Assembly: GCF_905475395.1 (NCBI RefSeq)
Contig: NC_058337.1
Span: forward strand, 8,544,983-8,608,982
DNA length: 64,000 bases
DNA from: Chrysoperla carnea
Lineage: Eukaryota > Arthropoda > Insecta > Neuroptera > Chrysopidae
Direction of reading: 5' to 3'
A program made the position numbers and the translations under genes. Positions 30,332-40,154 of the stretch are shown here, in pieces (position 1 is the stretch's first letter; each line of letters begins with the position of its first letter). The notes beneath the pieces are model-generated. The model saw only the letters and a list, made by a program, of their open reading frames with translations, was not told the origin of the DNA and made no database searches.

Positions 30332-33300
30332 AATTAGTTTTCTGGAACATTGGGGGATGGGGTGTCAAGTCTAATAGCTTAGAAGTGGTTCAGTATTTAC
30401 AATCGTTTGATATTTTTATATTAGTTGAAACGTGGGTGCCAAACAATAAAACATACGCGGTATATGGTTTTGAATGCTTGAGTAAGAGTAGGTGTAGAGC
30501 AACTGATAGGGGCAGGTATCCAGGTGGTTTAAGTATTTATTATAGGTCAGAGATCGCAAATTCTATAAAGCAAATAGATAACGAATTGGAAGAAGTAATT
30601 TGGATTTCATTAAAAAACAATGGTAAACACATCTTAATAGGGGCAATATATCAGCATCCTGAAAGCTCAAATTATACAAATAAAAAGTTTTTCAGTCAAT
30701 TAGAAGATGAAATTTGGAAAATAAAAGACAAATATCCACACGCAGAAATGGTTCTAGGTGGTGATTTTAATGCCAGAGTAGGTAATGCACAAGAAATATT
30801 AACTGAAGAAGCAGACGAACTAACGTATTACACCAACATAAATACCATAAATTTGGAACGGTTAAGTAAGGATCAGGTTATAAATAATTATGGAAGAATG
30901 TTATTAAGTATGTGTGTAAATACTCATATGTATATTATTAATGGAAGAACTAAAAGCGATAAAAAAGGCGAATGGACATTTGTAAATAAAAATGGTTGTA
31001 GTGTCGTTGACTATGTTATAGTTTCTGACGCATTGTATCAGGATGGGATTGACATGAGAGTTAGTGAGGCAACAGAATCAGATCACTTTCCACTTGAAGT
31101 AACTATATCCTCGAATATTCCAAAAGACATAGAAGAAAGATGTGAAGAGAGAAGAAGATTCAGGTGTACGGAACAAGGACTGCAGAAGATGGAAAGTCTT
31201 CTTGAGTCAGTCGAAACAGAGCTGTATATGATAGGCATTAATGAATGTGTAAAGAATAATAATACAGACTTAGCAGTAGACTTGCTTGAGAAATGGTTTT
31301 CACATGTTGCTGGTGATATGGAAGTGAAATCATCTAGTAATGACAATAAAATTAAAAAAGCAAAATGGTTTGATAAAGACTGCATAGAACTTAAAAAAGA
31401 AATGAGAAGTAGTCTGAGACAAATGCGGCGGAATAGAAATTATCACACTATACATGCCTATATCAATACTCGTGAAAAATACAGGGAGACGTGTAAGTTT
31501 AAAAAGTGCATTAGCGAAGAAAAGCTTATTGATGACATTAAATCTGCTTTGGAGCAAGGCGATAGCAAGAAGTTGTGGTCTCTGATGCGAGAAGAAAAAG
31601 CTAAAGAGTTTTCCAGAGAAACAGATATACACGATTGGGTTAACCACTACAAGAGACTGTACGAAAGTGACAGAGAAGATTTTATTGATGAATATATTGA
31701 AGAACAAATTGAGAATGTACCAGATGATAATATAAGCATTCAAATACAGGTGGACGAAGTTTTAAGTGCAATACAAGGTTTAAAATTGAGAAAATCACCT
31801 GGTATTGACGGAATATTGAACGATTTTATTGTGTGTGCGAGTAAAAGTGAAATCTGGGTAAAAACGATAACGGAGCTTTATCAGAAACTGCAATCAAGCA
31901 AGAAATTTCCTGCAGCTTGGTCGGTGGGGTTTGTGCGGAATATATACAAGGGCAAAGGTAGTGCGAATAATATAGAAAGCTATAGAGGGATTACTTTACT
32001 ACCAAGCATAAGTAAAGTATATACTAAAATCCTATCCGTAAGAATACAAGAATGGGCCACTGAAAACAAAATTATAACTTGCTGTCAATCCGGTTTTCGA
32101 CCAAACTATGAGGTAGTGGACAATATTTTAATTTTAAAATACCTGATACAAAGAAACTTATATAGGAAACGCAATAAGATGTACTGCTGTTTCATTGACC
32201 TCTGTAAAGCATTCGACCTGGTAGACAGAAATAAACTTTGGCATAAATTAAGTACTTTCAGAATGCCAAAGAATATGATTGACATTTTGAAGTCAATATA
32301 CGCTGGATCAACATGTTGTATTGGATACAGCTCAACATTAGTGTCAGAAACATTTAAAACAAACCGAGGTTTAAGGCAAGGCTGTCAATTATCTGCACTA
32401 TTGTTTATATTATTTATAAATGATCTACCAGAACATATGACTGAGTATAACACTATTAGTCCTTGCGTTGGAAGTCAAGAAATTAGAATTTTAATGTATG
32501 CGGACGACATAGTGTTGATCTCAAACTCAATTGGGGGAATGCGAAATGCGTTAAAAGGAATGGAAAACTACTGCAATAAATGGGAATTAACTGTTAATGT
32601 GGAGAAAACAAAAATGCTTATCGTGAGTAATGGATGCAAAAAACATAAAAATGAAACATGGAGCATGGGTGGAAAAGAGATTGAATGCGTTAAAGACTTC
32701 AAATACCTGGGAGTTTACATTACTCATAATGGTAGCTGGAAAATGCACCAAGAGAATATGATTCGAAAGGCGAAAGGTGTTTGGGCGAACATTCGACTAA
32801 GCCTATGTAAGCATCCAAATTTTCCTGTTGAAGTTATTAAAAAAATGATCAAAGCTTTAGTTATGCCAATCTTGACATATGGTGCACAAATATGGGGAAT
32901 GGAAAAAATAGATAAAAATGTAAAGACTTTTGTGTGCAGTATGTGGAAAGACGTATTGGGTGTGGCTAAAGCAGCTTCTAGCGATGCAGCACTGATAGAG
33001 TTAGGAGAAGTGCCCATAGACGCGTATATAGTGCAGCACTGTTTGACATACTTTTGCAGAGTTAAGATGGGAGAAAATGAAAGAAAGCTTCAACAGGATT
33101 GTTTCGATCATGGATTTAAAGACAGAATCTTAGAAATTGTTCAAAAGTTCGGACTTGATATTGATGAATTAATAGATACTAATAAATCATATAATAGTAA
33201 AAAAAAATATATAAAAGAACTCTTACATGTGTGGCACAGAAAAAACATGTTTGAAAATATAAAAGATATGCCGTCTTTGGACATTTTCAATAAAATTGGC

Positions 33301-33645
33301 CACTTTGTATACGGGGCACCTTATCTAGCAGTAGCGCAGAAGAGCACGAGGAGAGTTCTGGCTAACTTCCGATTGGGACGATACATGTGGGAAAACAAAA
33401 ATAAATTAAATAATCAAAGAATATGTCCACTATGTGGTGGAGGTGAATCTGGCTACCATCTAATCTTTGACTGTCCAGGAGTCAATGAGGGTAAAAGACT
33501 TGATTTGATGAGAGGTGGGTTATCGTGCTTAGAAAGTGTTTTAAATGTTAGAGATGAAGAAACTGTCTTGAAAGTGGGCAACTTTTTGAAAGAAATACTG
33601 AACAACAGAGCAGCAAGATTAACGGGGAAAATAATTTATGATTAA
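30325..33645 (+). CDS. LINE ORF2: endonuclease and reverse transcriptase
   Basis: About 1106 residues. AP-endonuclease: LKLVFWNIGGWG (about 30328), LVETW, GGDFNARVG, CSVVDYVIVSDAL and SDHFPL supply the catalytic Asn, Glu, Asp and His. Reverse transcriptase: KSPGIDG, YRGITLLPSISK, CCFIDLCKAFDLVD, GLRQGCQLSALLF, LMYADDIVLIS (catalytic YADD) and FKYLGVYI. The C-terminus has CPLCGGGESGYHLIFDC. The frame has no ATG before the endonuclease: its first methionine codon lies well inside that domain (AEMVLGG). It overlaps the ORF1 stop in the -1 frame. No stop or shift interrupts it. The start given is the first codon conserved with endonucleases, not a proven initiation site. Confidence 0.9.
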   Translation, partial: SLKLVFWNIGGWGVKSNSLEVVQYLQSFDIFILVETWVPNNKTYAVYGFECLSKSRCRATDRGRYPGGLSIYYRSEIANSIKQIDNELEEVIWISLKNNGKHILIGAIYQHPESSNYTNKKFFSQLEDEIWKIKDKYPHAEMVLGGDFNARVGNAQEILTEEADELTYYTNINTINLERLSKDQVINNYGRMLLSMCVNTHMYIINGRTKSDKKGEWTFVNKNGCSVVDYVIVSDALYQDGIDMRVSEATESDHFPLEVTISSNIPKDIEERCEERRRFRCTEQGLQKMESLLESVETELYMIGINECVKNNNTDLAVDLLEKWFSHVAGDMEVKSSSNDNKIKKAKWFDKDCIELKKEMRSSLRQMRRNRNYHTIHAYINTREKYRETCKFKKCISEEKLIDDIKSALEQGDSKKLWSLMREEKAKEFSRETDIHDWVNHYKRLYESDREDFIDEYIEEQIENVPDDNISIQIQVDEVLSAIQGLKLRKSPGIDGILNDFIVCASKSEIWVKTITELYQKLQSSKKFPAAWSVGFVRNIYKGKGSANNIESYRGITLLPSISKVYTKILSVRIQEWATENKIITCCQSGFRPNYEVVDNILILKYLIQRNLYRKRNKMYCCFIDLCKAFDLVDRNKLWHKLSTFRMPKNMIDILKSIYAGSTCCIGYSSTLVSETFKTNRGLRQGCQLSALLFILFINDLPEHMTEYNTISPCVGSQEIRILMYADDIVLISNSIGGMRNALKGMENYCNKWELTVNVEKTKMLIVSNGCKKHKNETWSMGGKEIECVKDFKYLGVYITHNGSWKMHQENMIRKAKGVWANIRLSLCKHPNFPVEVIKKMIKALVMPILTYGAQIWGMEKIDKNVKTFVCSMWKDVLGVAKAASSDAALIELGEVPIDAYIVQHCLTYFCRVKMGENERKLQQDCFDHGFKDRILEIVQKFGLDIDELIDTNKSYNSKKKYIKELLHVWHRKNMFENIKDMPSLDIFNKIGHFVYGAPYLAVAQKSTRRVLANFRLGRYMWENKNKLNNQRICPLCGGGESGYHLIFDCPGVNEGKRLDLMRGGLSCLESVLNVRDEETVLKVGNFLKEILNNRAARLTGKIIYD

Positions 33646-33878
33646 TAAAACGGGGAAAATAACTTGACACTCTTTCCCCAACGTTTCATTTCATTTAGTC
33701 TAATATAATTCCGAAATCCATTGTTTTGATATTTATAGTATTATTTATTAACTAATTGTTTCAAGAATTTGAAGTTTTCTTTTTTGTGATGTAAAGATAC
33801 TTTTTTATTGTTTTATCAGAGCTTATGTACTTATGTATGGATTGATTAGCCCAATAGGGCATATCAAATAAATAAAAT

Positions 33879-33960
33879 ATAGGAACATCGATTTGAAATT
33901 TTGCATAGTCATACAGGGTGACAGGTCGCACTTTTTTAGATACTAACTGAAATCATAATT
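33879..33960 (+). mobile_element. Right piece of TIR element split by LINE
   Basis: TAGGAACATCGATTTGAAAT then CATACAGGGTGACAGG matches the inner part of the right TIR of 22390-23095. It continues the text that stops at 28950. Confidence 0.65.
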
Positions 33961-33999
33961 CAGCCTCTTACAAATTGAGAAATGGGATCGATTCTCATT

Positions 34000-34141
34000 A
34001 TTTTGTCTAGCGTCAGAGATGGTTAGAGATATTGAAAAAATACATGGAAATCGCGGTATATAGGTTTTAAAAAATATTCTAAGTAACTTTTTCTAATAAT
34101 TTTTTTCAATATCTCTAACCGTCTCTGACGCTAGACAAAAT
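34000..34141. repeat. 41-bp-arm hairpin
   Basis: ATTTTGTCTAGCGTCAGAGA and onward to ATTGAAAAAA (34000-34040) is mirrored by TTTTTTCAAT to CTAGACAAAAT (34101-34141) with one mismatch (GATGG against CCGTC). The loop is 60 bases. Small foldback element or transposon interior. Confidence 0.8.
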
Positions 34142-34609
34142 ATTTAGAAGTGGCCATATTTGTCAATTTGTAAGAAATGTTCAAGATAACAAAAATGAAA
34201 TAGATAAAAAAAATCCTAAAATTCTAAAAAAAGAATCCGGAAAAAAACACCTGAAAAGACTGAATATAATGATAGTAGATAGTAACGATTGTTAAATAAT
34301 TAATAATATTGTTAAATTAATAAAATCGTAAATTTTTTCTTTTGATTCGAATTTTTATTCATAAATATATAAAAAATTAACATTTTTTCTATCTTTGGAT
34401 CTATTTTTTCTGGGTCTTTTTTTCCGAATCTATTTTTTCCCAGGTCTATTTTTCCTAAGTACGATTTTTGACATGTTTTAAAACGAAAAAGTAGAGAGTG
34501 ATAAAAATTTTTACAAAATAATATGCCAAGGCTTAAAAGAATGCAGTTATCGAATGAAAGGAAAAGGAAAGCTTGGAAAGCGAATATATTGGTCCAAAAA
34601 GCTCGCACA

Positions 34610-35145
34610 AGAATTGTTTATTTTTAAGAGAAATAAACAAGCTGTCGAGTGTGATTAACAAATATGTTGTTAAATAATTTATGAAATTTCGGTACGCTTC
34701 TAAACTTAAATTTAGGAATAACATTTCTCACTTTTTCAATTCTCCGTTCAAAGTGGCAAGGAGTGATCAGAATTTTTTACCGATAGATTCCGTAACTAGA
34801 AAGTACAAGTTTTCTAATGATCATGATAAGATTTTAGATAACGCCTTTTTTATCAAATGTGGAAAAAGTGAGTGCGATGATTATTTCAAAGATATAGGGT
34901 TTTAAATCCAGAAAGATCAATTATTTGTAGCTCATTTTCAAGAGAAATAAATAATTAGCTTTCGAGCGTTTTTACAAATTTTGTTGTTAAATAATTTTGA
35001 AAATTTTGGAATGCTTCAAAAATTTATATAAAATTTAGTGATAACATTTCTCATTTTTTCAACACTCCGTTCAAAACGGCAAGGGGTGGTAAAAATTTTT
35101 AAGTTATTGATTCTAAAACTAGAAAGAACAACTTTTCAAATAAAG
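34610..35145 (+). repeat. Diverged tandem duplication, period about 320 bp
   Basis: 34610-34830 and 34930-35145 share GTTGTTAAATAATTT, GGAATGCTTC-like text, ATAACATTTCTCA.TTTTTCAA, CTCCGTTCAAA.(G/C)GGCAAGG and AACTAGAAAG. No gene is visible; the frame at 34681-34905 is not conserved in the second copy. Confidence 0.65.
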
Positions 35146-35611
35146 CTATATTGAGGTTCCAAATTCAATGATTTTTCGCGAGATATAAAACTGTTTGAAA
35201 TTTCGGTAAAATTTTGTTCCTTTAAATATTTGGTTGTGTATAGTAAATGTTTATACGGTTACGACTTGAGTGTTATGGAAAGGAGAGGATCTCCAAAAAT
35301 AACCGGTTGATTTTAAGTTCAAAGCCAGGAATGACATAAAATAGTATAAATGAGAATACTTCAAATAGAAAGCCAGTTAGGAAAATTATGATTTGTTTGC
35401 CTCTTTCAATGCTATCTAATACATACATTTAAAATCCAATTTTATAAAAGACTTTTTTTTGTTGACATTTTTACAATTTTTGCGCTTTTTTATATTTTAG
35501 TCTTTTTTCTGTTTGTAAATATTGTAAGCAATTTTCATCAATTAATTGTGTGATTAATCTTGCTTCGGATACTTTACCGCTCAGCTATTTTGCCACGTTG
35601 GCTTGTATTTT

Positions 35612-35617
35612 TTTATT
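35612..35617 (-). terminator. Candidate polyadenylation signal after optional Pdfr exon
   Basis: AATAAA on the minus strand, 77 bases beyond the TGA of the optional last exon. It supports, but does not prove, that exon. Confidence 0.3.
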
Positions 35618-35693
35618 TTTCGAAATCGAATACAAATTATTGAGATACAAATATTTCATTTTTAGTTTCTAATCAGGCAGGTTGTGGTTGATA

Positions 35694-35706
35694 TCACACT
35701 TGGGTC
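35694..35706 (-). CDS. Pdfr: Possible alternative last exon of Pdfr
   Basis: After a good acceptor (TTTTATTTTCAG) the sequence GACCCAAGTGTGA would, in the phase left by the exon ending at 37992, add Thr-Gln-Val and stop. T-Q-V fits a class I PDZ-binding terminus. Against it: it is tiny, the surrounding DNA between 33879 and 37166 may be transposon-derived, and the previous exon already has a stop and poly(A) signal. Confidence 0.25.
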
Positions 35707-36029
35707 CTGAAAATAAAAATTCCTAATTAGTAAATAAATAAAGAAATTTACAAACAAATATACATTTATACATACATTCATACAATATACGCGCGAAATA
35801 CAAAACCACTCCTTGACAGTCGGGTAAAAACAACAACATTGTACAGAGTGTTTCGGCAATATTTAAGGTGTGAATTCTTTAGCACGAAATAAAAATAAAA
35901 GTTCGTATTAACGTATGTACGAAAATAATTGATTACCGGGAGACTAAAGGTTAGAGATTAATTTTTTTTTTAAATAGATATATTAATCGTGACATTTTGA
36001 GAATTTCTTGATTAAAGTAATACGAGCCG

Positions 36030-36347
36030 CCAATGCAATTTTTGATTTAGGATTGAAATTATTTGTACCTTATTTTCAACTTTGATGATGAATTTTGTTA
36101 TAACTTCATGAATGTAGACGAAAAATAAAAATAAATTTTACCGAAAATTTTAGGAAATACCGGAAGCGTAATAAAAAACAAAATTTTCAATTTTTGATAT
36201 TTCGAAAATTACTCCAGATATCGAAAAATTTTATTCTTACTTTTCGTCTTATATTGTCAAATTATAACATAATTCACCATCAAAATTGAAAAAATATTTT
36301 TTTTTTTTGAATTTGTGTCCCCAATACCGTACTCATACATCCTTAAT
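36030..36347. mobile_element. Palindromic MITE, copy 1
   Basis: Arms ATTTTCAACTTTGATGATGAA and TTCACCATCAAAATTGAAAA, with GTAGACGAAAAATAA mirrored by TTACTTTTCGTCTTAT. The right end is CTCATACATCCTTAA. A close relative lies at 46336-46675. It sits within the intron between the Pdfr exon ending at 37992 and the optional exon. Confidence 0.7.
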
Positions 36348-37123
36348 TAGTCGAGCACAACGAGTTTTTTGTTTTCAATAATTTACTAAAGTTTAACTTT
36401 AATTTAAATATTTTTTTCTTTTTAATTTCCTCCGACTACTTTTGGGGAAATCTATGAAAACATAAAACGGTAGAAGTTTTACCTTAAAACCAATTTTAAA
36501 GATGCCTACTTTTGAAATCATTTATTTATTTAAATAATCTGGCAAACACACCCCCACCCCTTCACCTAAAATTTTAGAATTGATTTAGACTTAGTTCAAC
36601 TTCATATAAAAAAAATTAAGGCTTTTTTTGATTTGAAGAAATTTTTTTTCTGGGATAGATGGAGACTTATTAGCTGTGCCTACATTTTAAAACTATTATC
36701 GAAATGTATAAAATGTCTGAAAACACGAAAAGTATCAAAGATTTTTATTTTATTTCCAGATTCTACGGTCAAAATAAAAGTGAGTTTCTTCAAGGAGCGC
36801 ATTAGAGAAGCTGTTTGAAACATAAGTCAAATCATAGTTAATAAAATATTTTGTTGTAAACTTGCTATTTGTTACAAGTAATTCTGGATTATCAAAAGAG
36901 ACAATAACCGCTAATTCAGTTTCATCATGTCACAGTTTTTCTTTTAATGGCTTTGTCATACTGAATATTAAATATGATAGTTAGTTACAGGGAAGTACTA
37001 GGTACTACTTACTCATTAGCAAAATATCCACTGGTTACAGGTGCTTTTGTCAACTGCTCCCTTTTACAACAGCATGGAAAACAATACCTAAAAAATATCT
37101 TTCATTAATTGAAGTCACTCTAG

Positions 37124-37166
37124 TATTTTCGTTATTTATAGGAATGAGGATGTCTGCATCACACTG
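37124..37166 (-). repeat. TIR-element end fragment
   Basis: Reverse complement reads CAGTGTGATGCAGACATCC, CTATAAATAACGAAAAT, matching the ends of 22390-23095, with TA beyond it. Confidence 0.55.
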
Positions 37167-37309
37167 TATATATTTTTTTTAATTCGTCACGAACGAGTTG
37201 CGTTGCCTCAGAGAAATTGTTATCATAAATTCAGGAATAATCTTGTTGAAGCTACCAATAAATTTTTATTTCTATATTTTTTATAATTTTGGAGAAAAAG
37301 GACAATAAG

Positions 37310-37640
37310 TTTTTGCCATAATTTGCTTTCTCATGGGAAAACAATGTTGTATACGAAAAAATGTTTCAAATAAAAGTTGTTCATTTTTTTAAGGAATATT
37401 TTTTTACATTTAAACTTTTGTTCCACCAATAACGGTTTAATTTACTTACGGTGCTCATTTACGAACTCAAACCCACTTTTTACGTCTTGAGCACGCTAAA
37501 AAAATTTCAGCTTGACATATCTTTTCGTTTTTAAGTTATGGCGTTTACGGGAGGTCAAACGGAAATGGTCTAGTTAGTTGATTTTATGAACATCTATACC
37601 AACAATTTGTTTGTAGCATCAATATTTTTAAGCCATTGTT
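37310..37640 (-). repeat. Repeat family B, internal part
   Basis: Contains GAAAAAATGTTTCAAATAAAAGTTG, CTTGACATATCTTTTCGTTTT and GTTGATTTTATGAACATCTAT, in the order of the copy at 11880-12387. Confidence 0.6.
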
Positions 37641-37764
37641 ATATAAAATCGTTATTTTTGGGTGGTTTTTCGCGCGTCTCTTAACAATTATCAATCAAGC
37701 ACTTAAAATGCAATTAAAATTACAACATATTAAAAATCTTATTTTTTATTTAAACCAGTAAAAA

Positions 37765-37870
37765 ATAAAAAAGTCCTGGCACACTTAGTCCATATTGTAC
37801 CTATCGTTAACTAATATTGATTCATATGCGAAATTATGAACTGCGTGTAAGTGCAGTTTTACTGCCACGG
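37765..37870. repeat. Fragment of 48950/56632 MITE family
   Basis: CTGGCACACTTAGTCCATATTGTACC then ATCGTTAACTAATATTGATTC matches the right end of the elements at 48950-49440 and 56632-57037. Confidence 0.6.
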
Positions 37871-37946
37871 GATTCAGGGCTATTACCAAGGCCAACCAGT
37901 TCATGCGTGACGAATTTTCGGCTTTTTGGAGATTATTTAACTTATG

Positions 37947-37952
37947 TTTATT
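37947..37952 (-). terminator. Candidate polyadenylation signal of Pdfr
   Basis: AATAAA on the minus strand about 36 bases past the in-frame TAA at 37988-37990. It allows the gene to end in the exon starting at 38170 without the optional exon. Confidence 0.4.
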
Positions 37953-37987
37953 TAATATTATCAAATAATATTTATAATTAGATAGAT

Positions 37988-38170
37988 TTACCTTCGTGGT
38001 TTAATAATATTTGGAGTTGTGGCTCGATCATCGTCCACCGTTGATATAACTGGTGCTGCAATAGCAGTATCATAATATCCAGATACATAGGAATTTCTTC
38101 GTGGTTGTTGAAATGTATCACCACGTAACGATAAATATACAGATACACTTTTCATAACGGCAGTTCGTAC
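37988..38170 (-). CDS. Pdfr: Pdfr exon 10 (helix 8, C-tail)
   Basis: Residues 398-457: VRTAVMKSVSVYLSLRGD, QQPRRNSYVSGYYDTA, ending KPRR and TAA. The serine/arginine pattern PRRNSYVSG suits phosphorylation. The final codon and the stop overlap a good donor (CGAAG/GTAAAT), giving an alternative splice option. Confidence 0.85.
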   Translation of the reverse strand, partial: VRTAVMKSVSVYLSLRGDTFQQPRRNSYVSGYYDTAIAAPVISTVDDDRATTPNIIKPRR

Positions 38171-39719
38171 CTTAAATATTAATTTGGTAAAATTAAACGA
38201 AAAATATACACTATGAAGAAGAAAATTATTCAAAGTCAAAAACTTTCGTTGGTACTTTTGAGACCCGATACAAAAAGTAGTGGGTAAGCCATGAAACAAG
38301 TTATTTTTGGACGTGCTTGCAGTTTTTCACATTTATATATTTTTCATAGAGCTGCTACACTCTCTTCAAAAGTCTTTTAGAAATTAAGGAAGGAGCACCT
38401 TTCACCACCTTTCCGCTGATAATTTCATTTATCAGCTCCCCAATTTCAGAGGCTGAGTGCACCTCCTTCATGCATATACCATGCACTACACCAGCCAATC
38501 ACAACTATTAATTAAATTAATTTTGTTGCGACGGAGGGATTCGAACCCGCTACCCTAGCATACCGCGGACGAAATTGGTTACGCCTTATCTACAAATTGC
38601 CTACAAATTTTAATCAAAAATTTTTTTTTCTAAAATTAATGGTTATAACGCGTTCAGTGTTGCAACCACCGGATGCAAAGTAAAAAAAAAAAGTGGTTAA
38701 TAGACCCATGCAACCTAATCTCACACATCCCCCCATCATCACAACCAAATCGGCTTCACCCAAAAAATTTAGTACTATTTATGTGCTAATTAGTTTTTCT
38801 ATTCCTGATTTTTGTGCTCAAGCCGTTTAGCAGGAATCAACGATTGAGGGTGAAGAGGAGGCTAGGTTGACGCCATGCTAGCCTCCCAAATCGTAATGAG
38901 TGCACAAACCCAAAAAGTGAATATATGAAAATTAGTTGCTATTTATGTGCTCTAAGAATCCAGTAAAACATTTACGAAAAGGTCAATCGCTTACTAATCG
39001 TGAAACCTATGCATTCTCTTCCCCCACTATCACATCCAAAGTTTTACCTAAAAATTTAGTGCTAGTTATGAGCTCTTTAGTTTCTCCATTCCCGATTTTT
39101 GTTGTCAAACCGTTTAGCGGGATTCTGCGCAAAACTGGCGCTATGGTGCTTAAAACTTTTACATACAGGATATCTTTTTCGACATGATTCTTAGTGGGTC
39201 ATTAGATTAGAGATTAGAACGATTAGAGATAATTTTGAAATAAATAAATAAATATCATACTTACCTCGCCGTTACAAAAACAATAGATTGACGAAATAAA
39301 AAATCCTTGAAATGAGGTTATGAAGTGAGTTGTATATGACCATAATGCAAACTCCCACACAGCTTTGTCTAACGTTTGTACACCAGGAATTTTTAGGATA
39401 TTTGCAATGCCGAGTAATGGTAATAATACTAGTGCTGCGCGAACTGCTTTACTGGAATCAAACGTGTATAAATATATTAATTTAGTGTATTAGTAAAACA
39501 ATTAAATTTCGCTTCAATTCATAAAATTAAGATATACTCTTAAATTAATCCAGCTATTCACCTGATGCTAATAAGATGCGATAGCATACCCAACTCAAGA
39601 AAGACAATTTAAAACAATTCAAAACATTAAAATTTTAATGATTTTAAATCGTTAAATTGTTTGCCTATTTTCGAGATGTTACGAAAGAAATCATTTTTAA
39701 TCATTTCAAAAATTTAAAT

Positions 39720-39755
<36 letters not shown>

Positions 39756-40112
39756 ACCCCCTTTACAGTAGTTCGAGTGACATCTAAAATATTACAAAAA
39801 CTTGCGAAGTTAGAAAAATGAAGAATTTTGAACAGCTTGTTCTCGGAAACTATTGGGTCTTCAGAGACGATTCTCGTCTCATATGGTAGCAAATTTAGTC
39901 TACTTTAAAAATGTTTTGAAAGTTTTTGTCAAAAAACTAGTCCTTTAGGGTTATAATCGCCAAATTCCGAAAATTTCACGGATTTCTCGATTTTTGACAA
40001 AGTTCCGTTCTGCGCTCGAGGTCACAAACTGGATTATTCCTTGGAATTACATCATAAACATGTTTGCGAAAAATCTGAACTACCAAATTTGATGCAGACT
40101 GTAATGTTACTG

Positions 40113-40154
<42 letters not shown>

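Larger units (their letters stand above)
28951..33878 (+). mobile_element. Structurally intact LINE retrotransposon
   Basis: Non-LTR retrotransposon with a 5' leader (28996-29650), ORF1, ORF2 and a short 3' end finishing CAAATAAATAAAATA. Both frames are fully open. Boundaries are read by comparing the interrupted TIR element with its empty relative at 22390-22450. No convincing target-site duplication is visible beyond a few bases. ORF2 has an AP-endonuclease and reverse transcriptase, so insertion is by target-primed reverse transcription. The clade is not settled from eye alone: the CPLCG...H....C motif at the end of ORF2 points to the Jockey/R1/I assemblage. Confidence 0.88.

Noticed and set aside
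31083-33017. Antisense open frames within the LINE
   Set aside because: Shadows of the strongly biased ORF2 coding strand.
34681-34905. 74-codon frame
   Set aside because: Lies in a diverged tandem duplication; the frame is not kept in the second copy.
38936-39187. 83-codon plus-strand frame ending near Pdfr exon 9
   Set aside because: No recognisable domain, inside a Pdfr intron and antisense to the gene.
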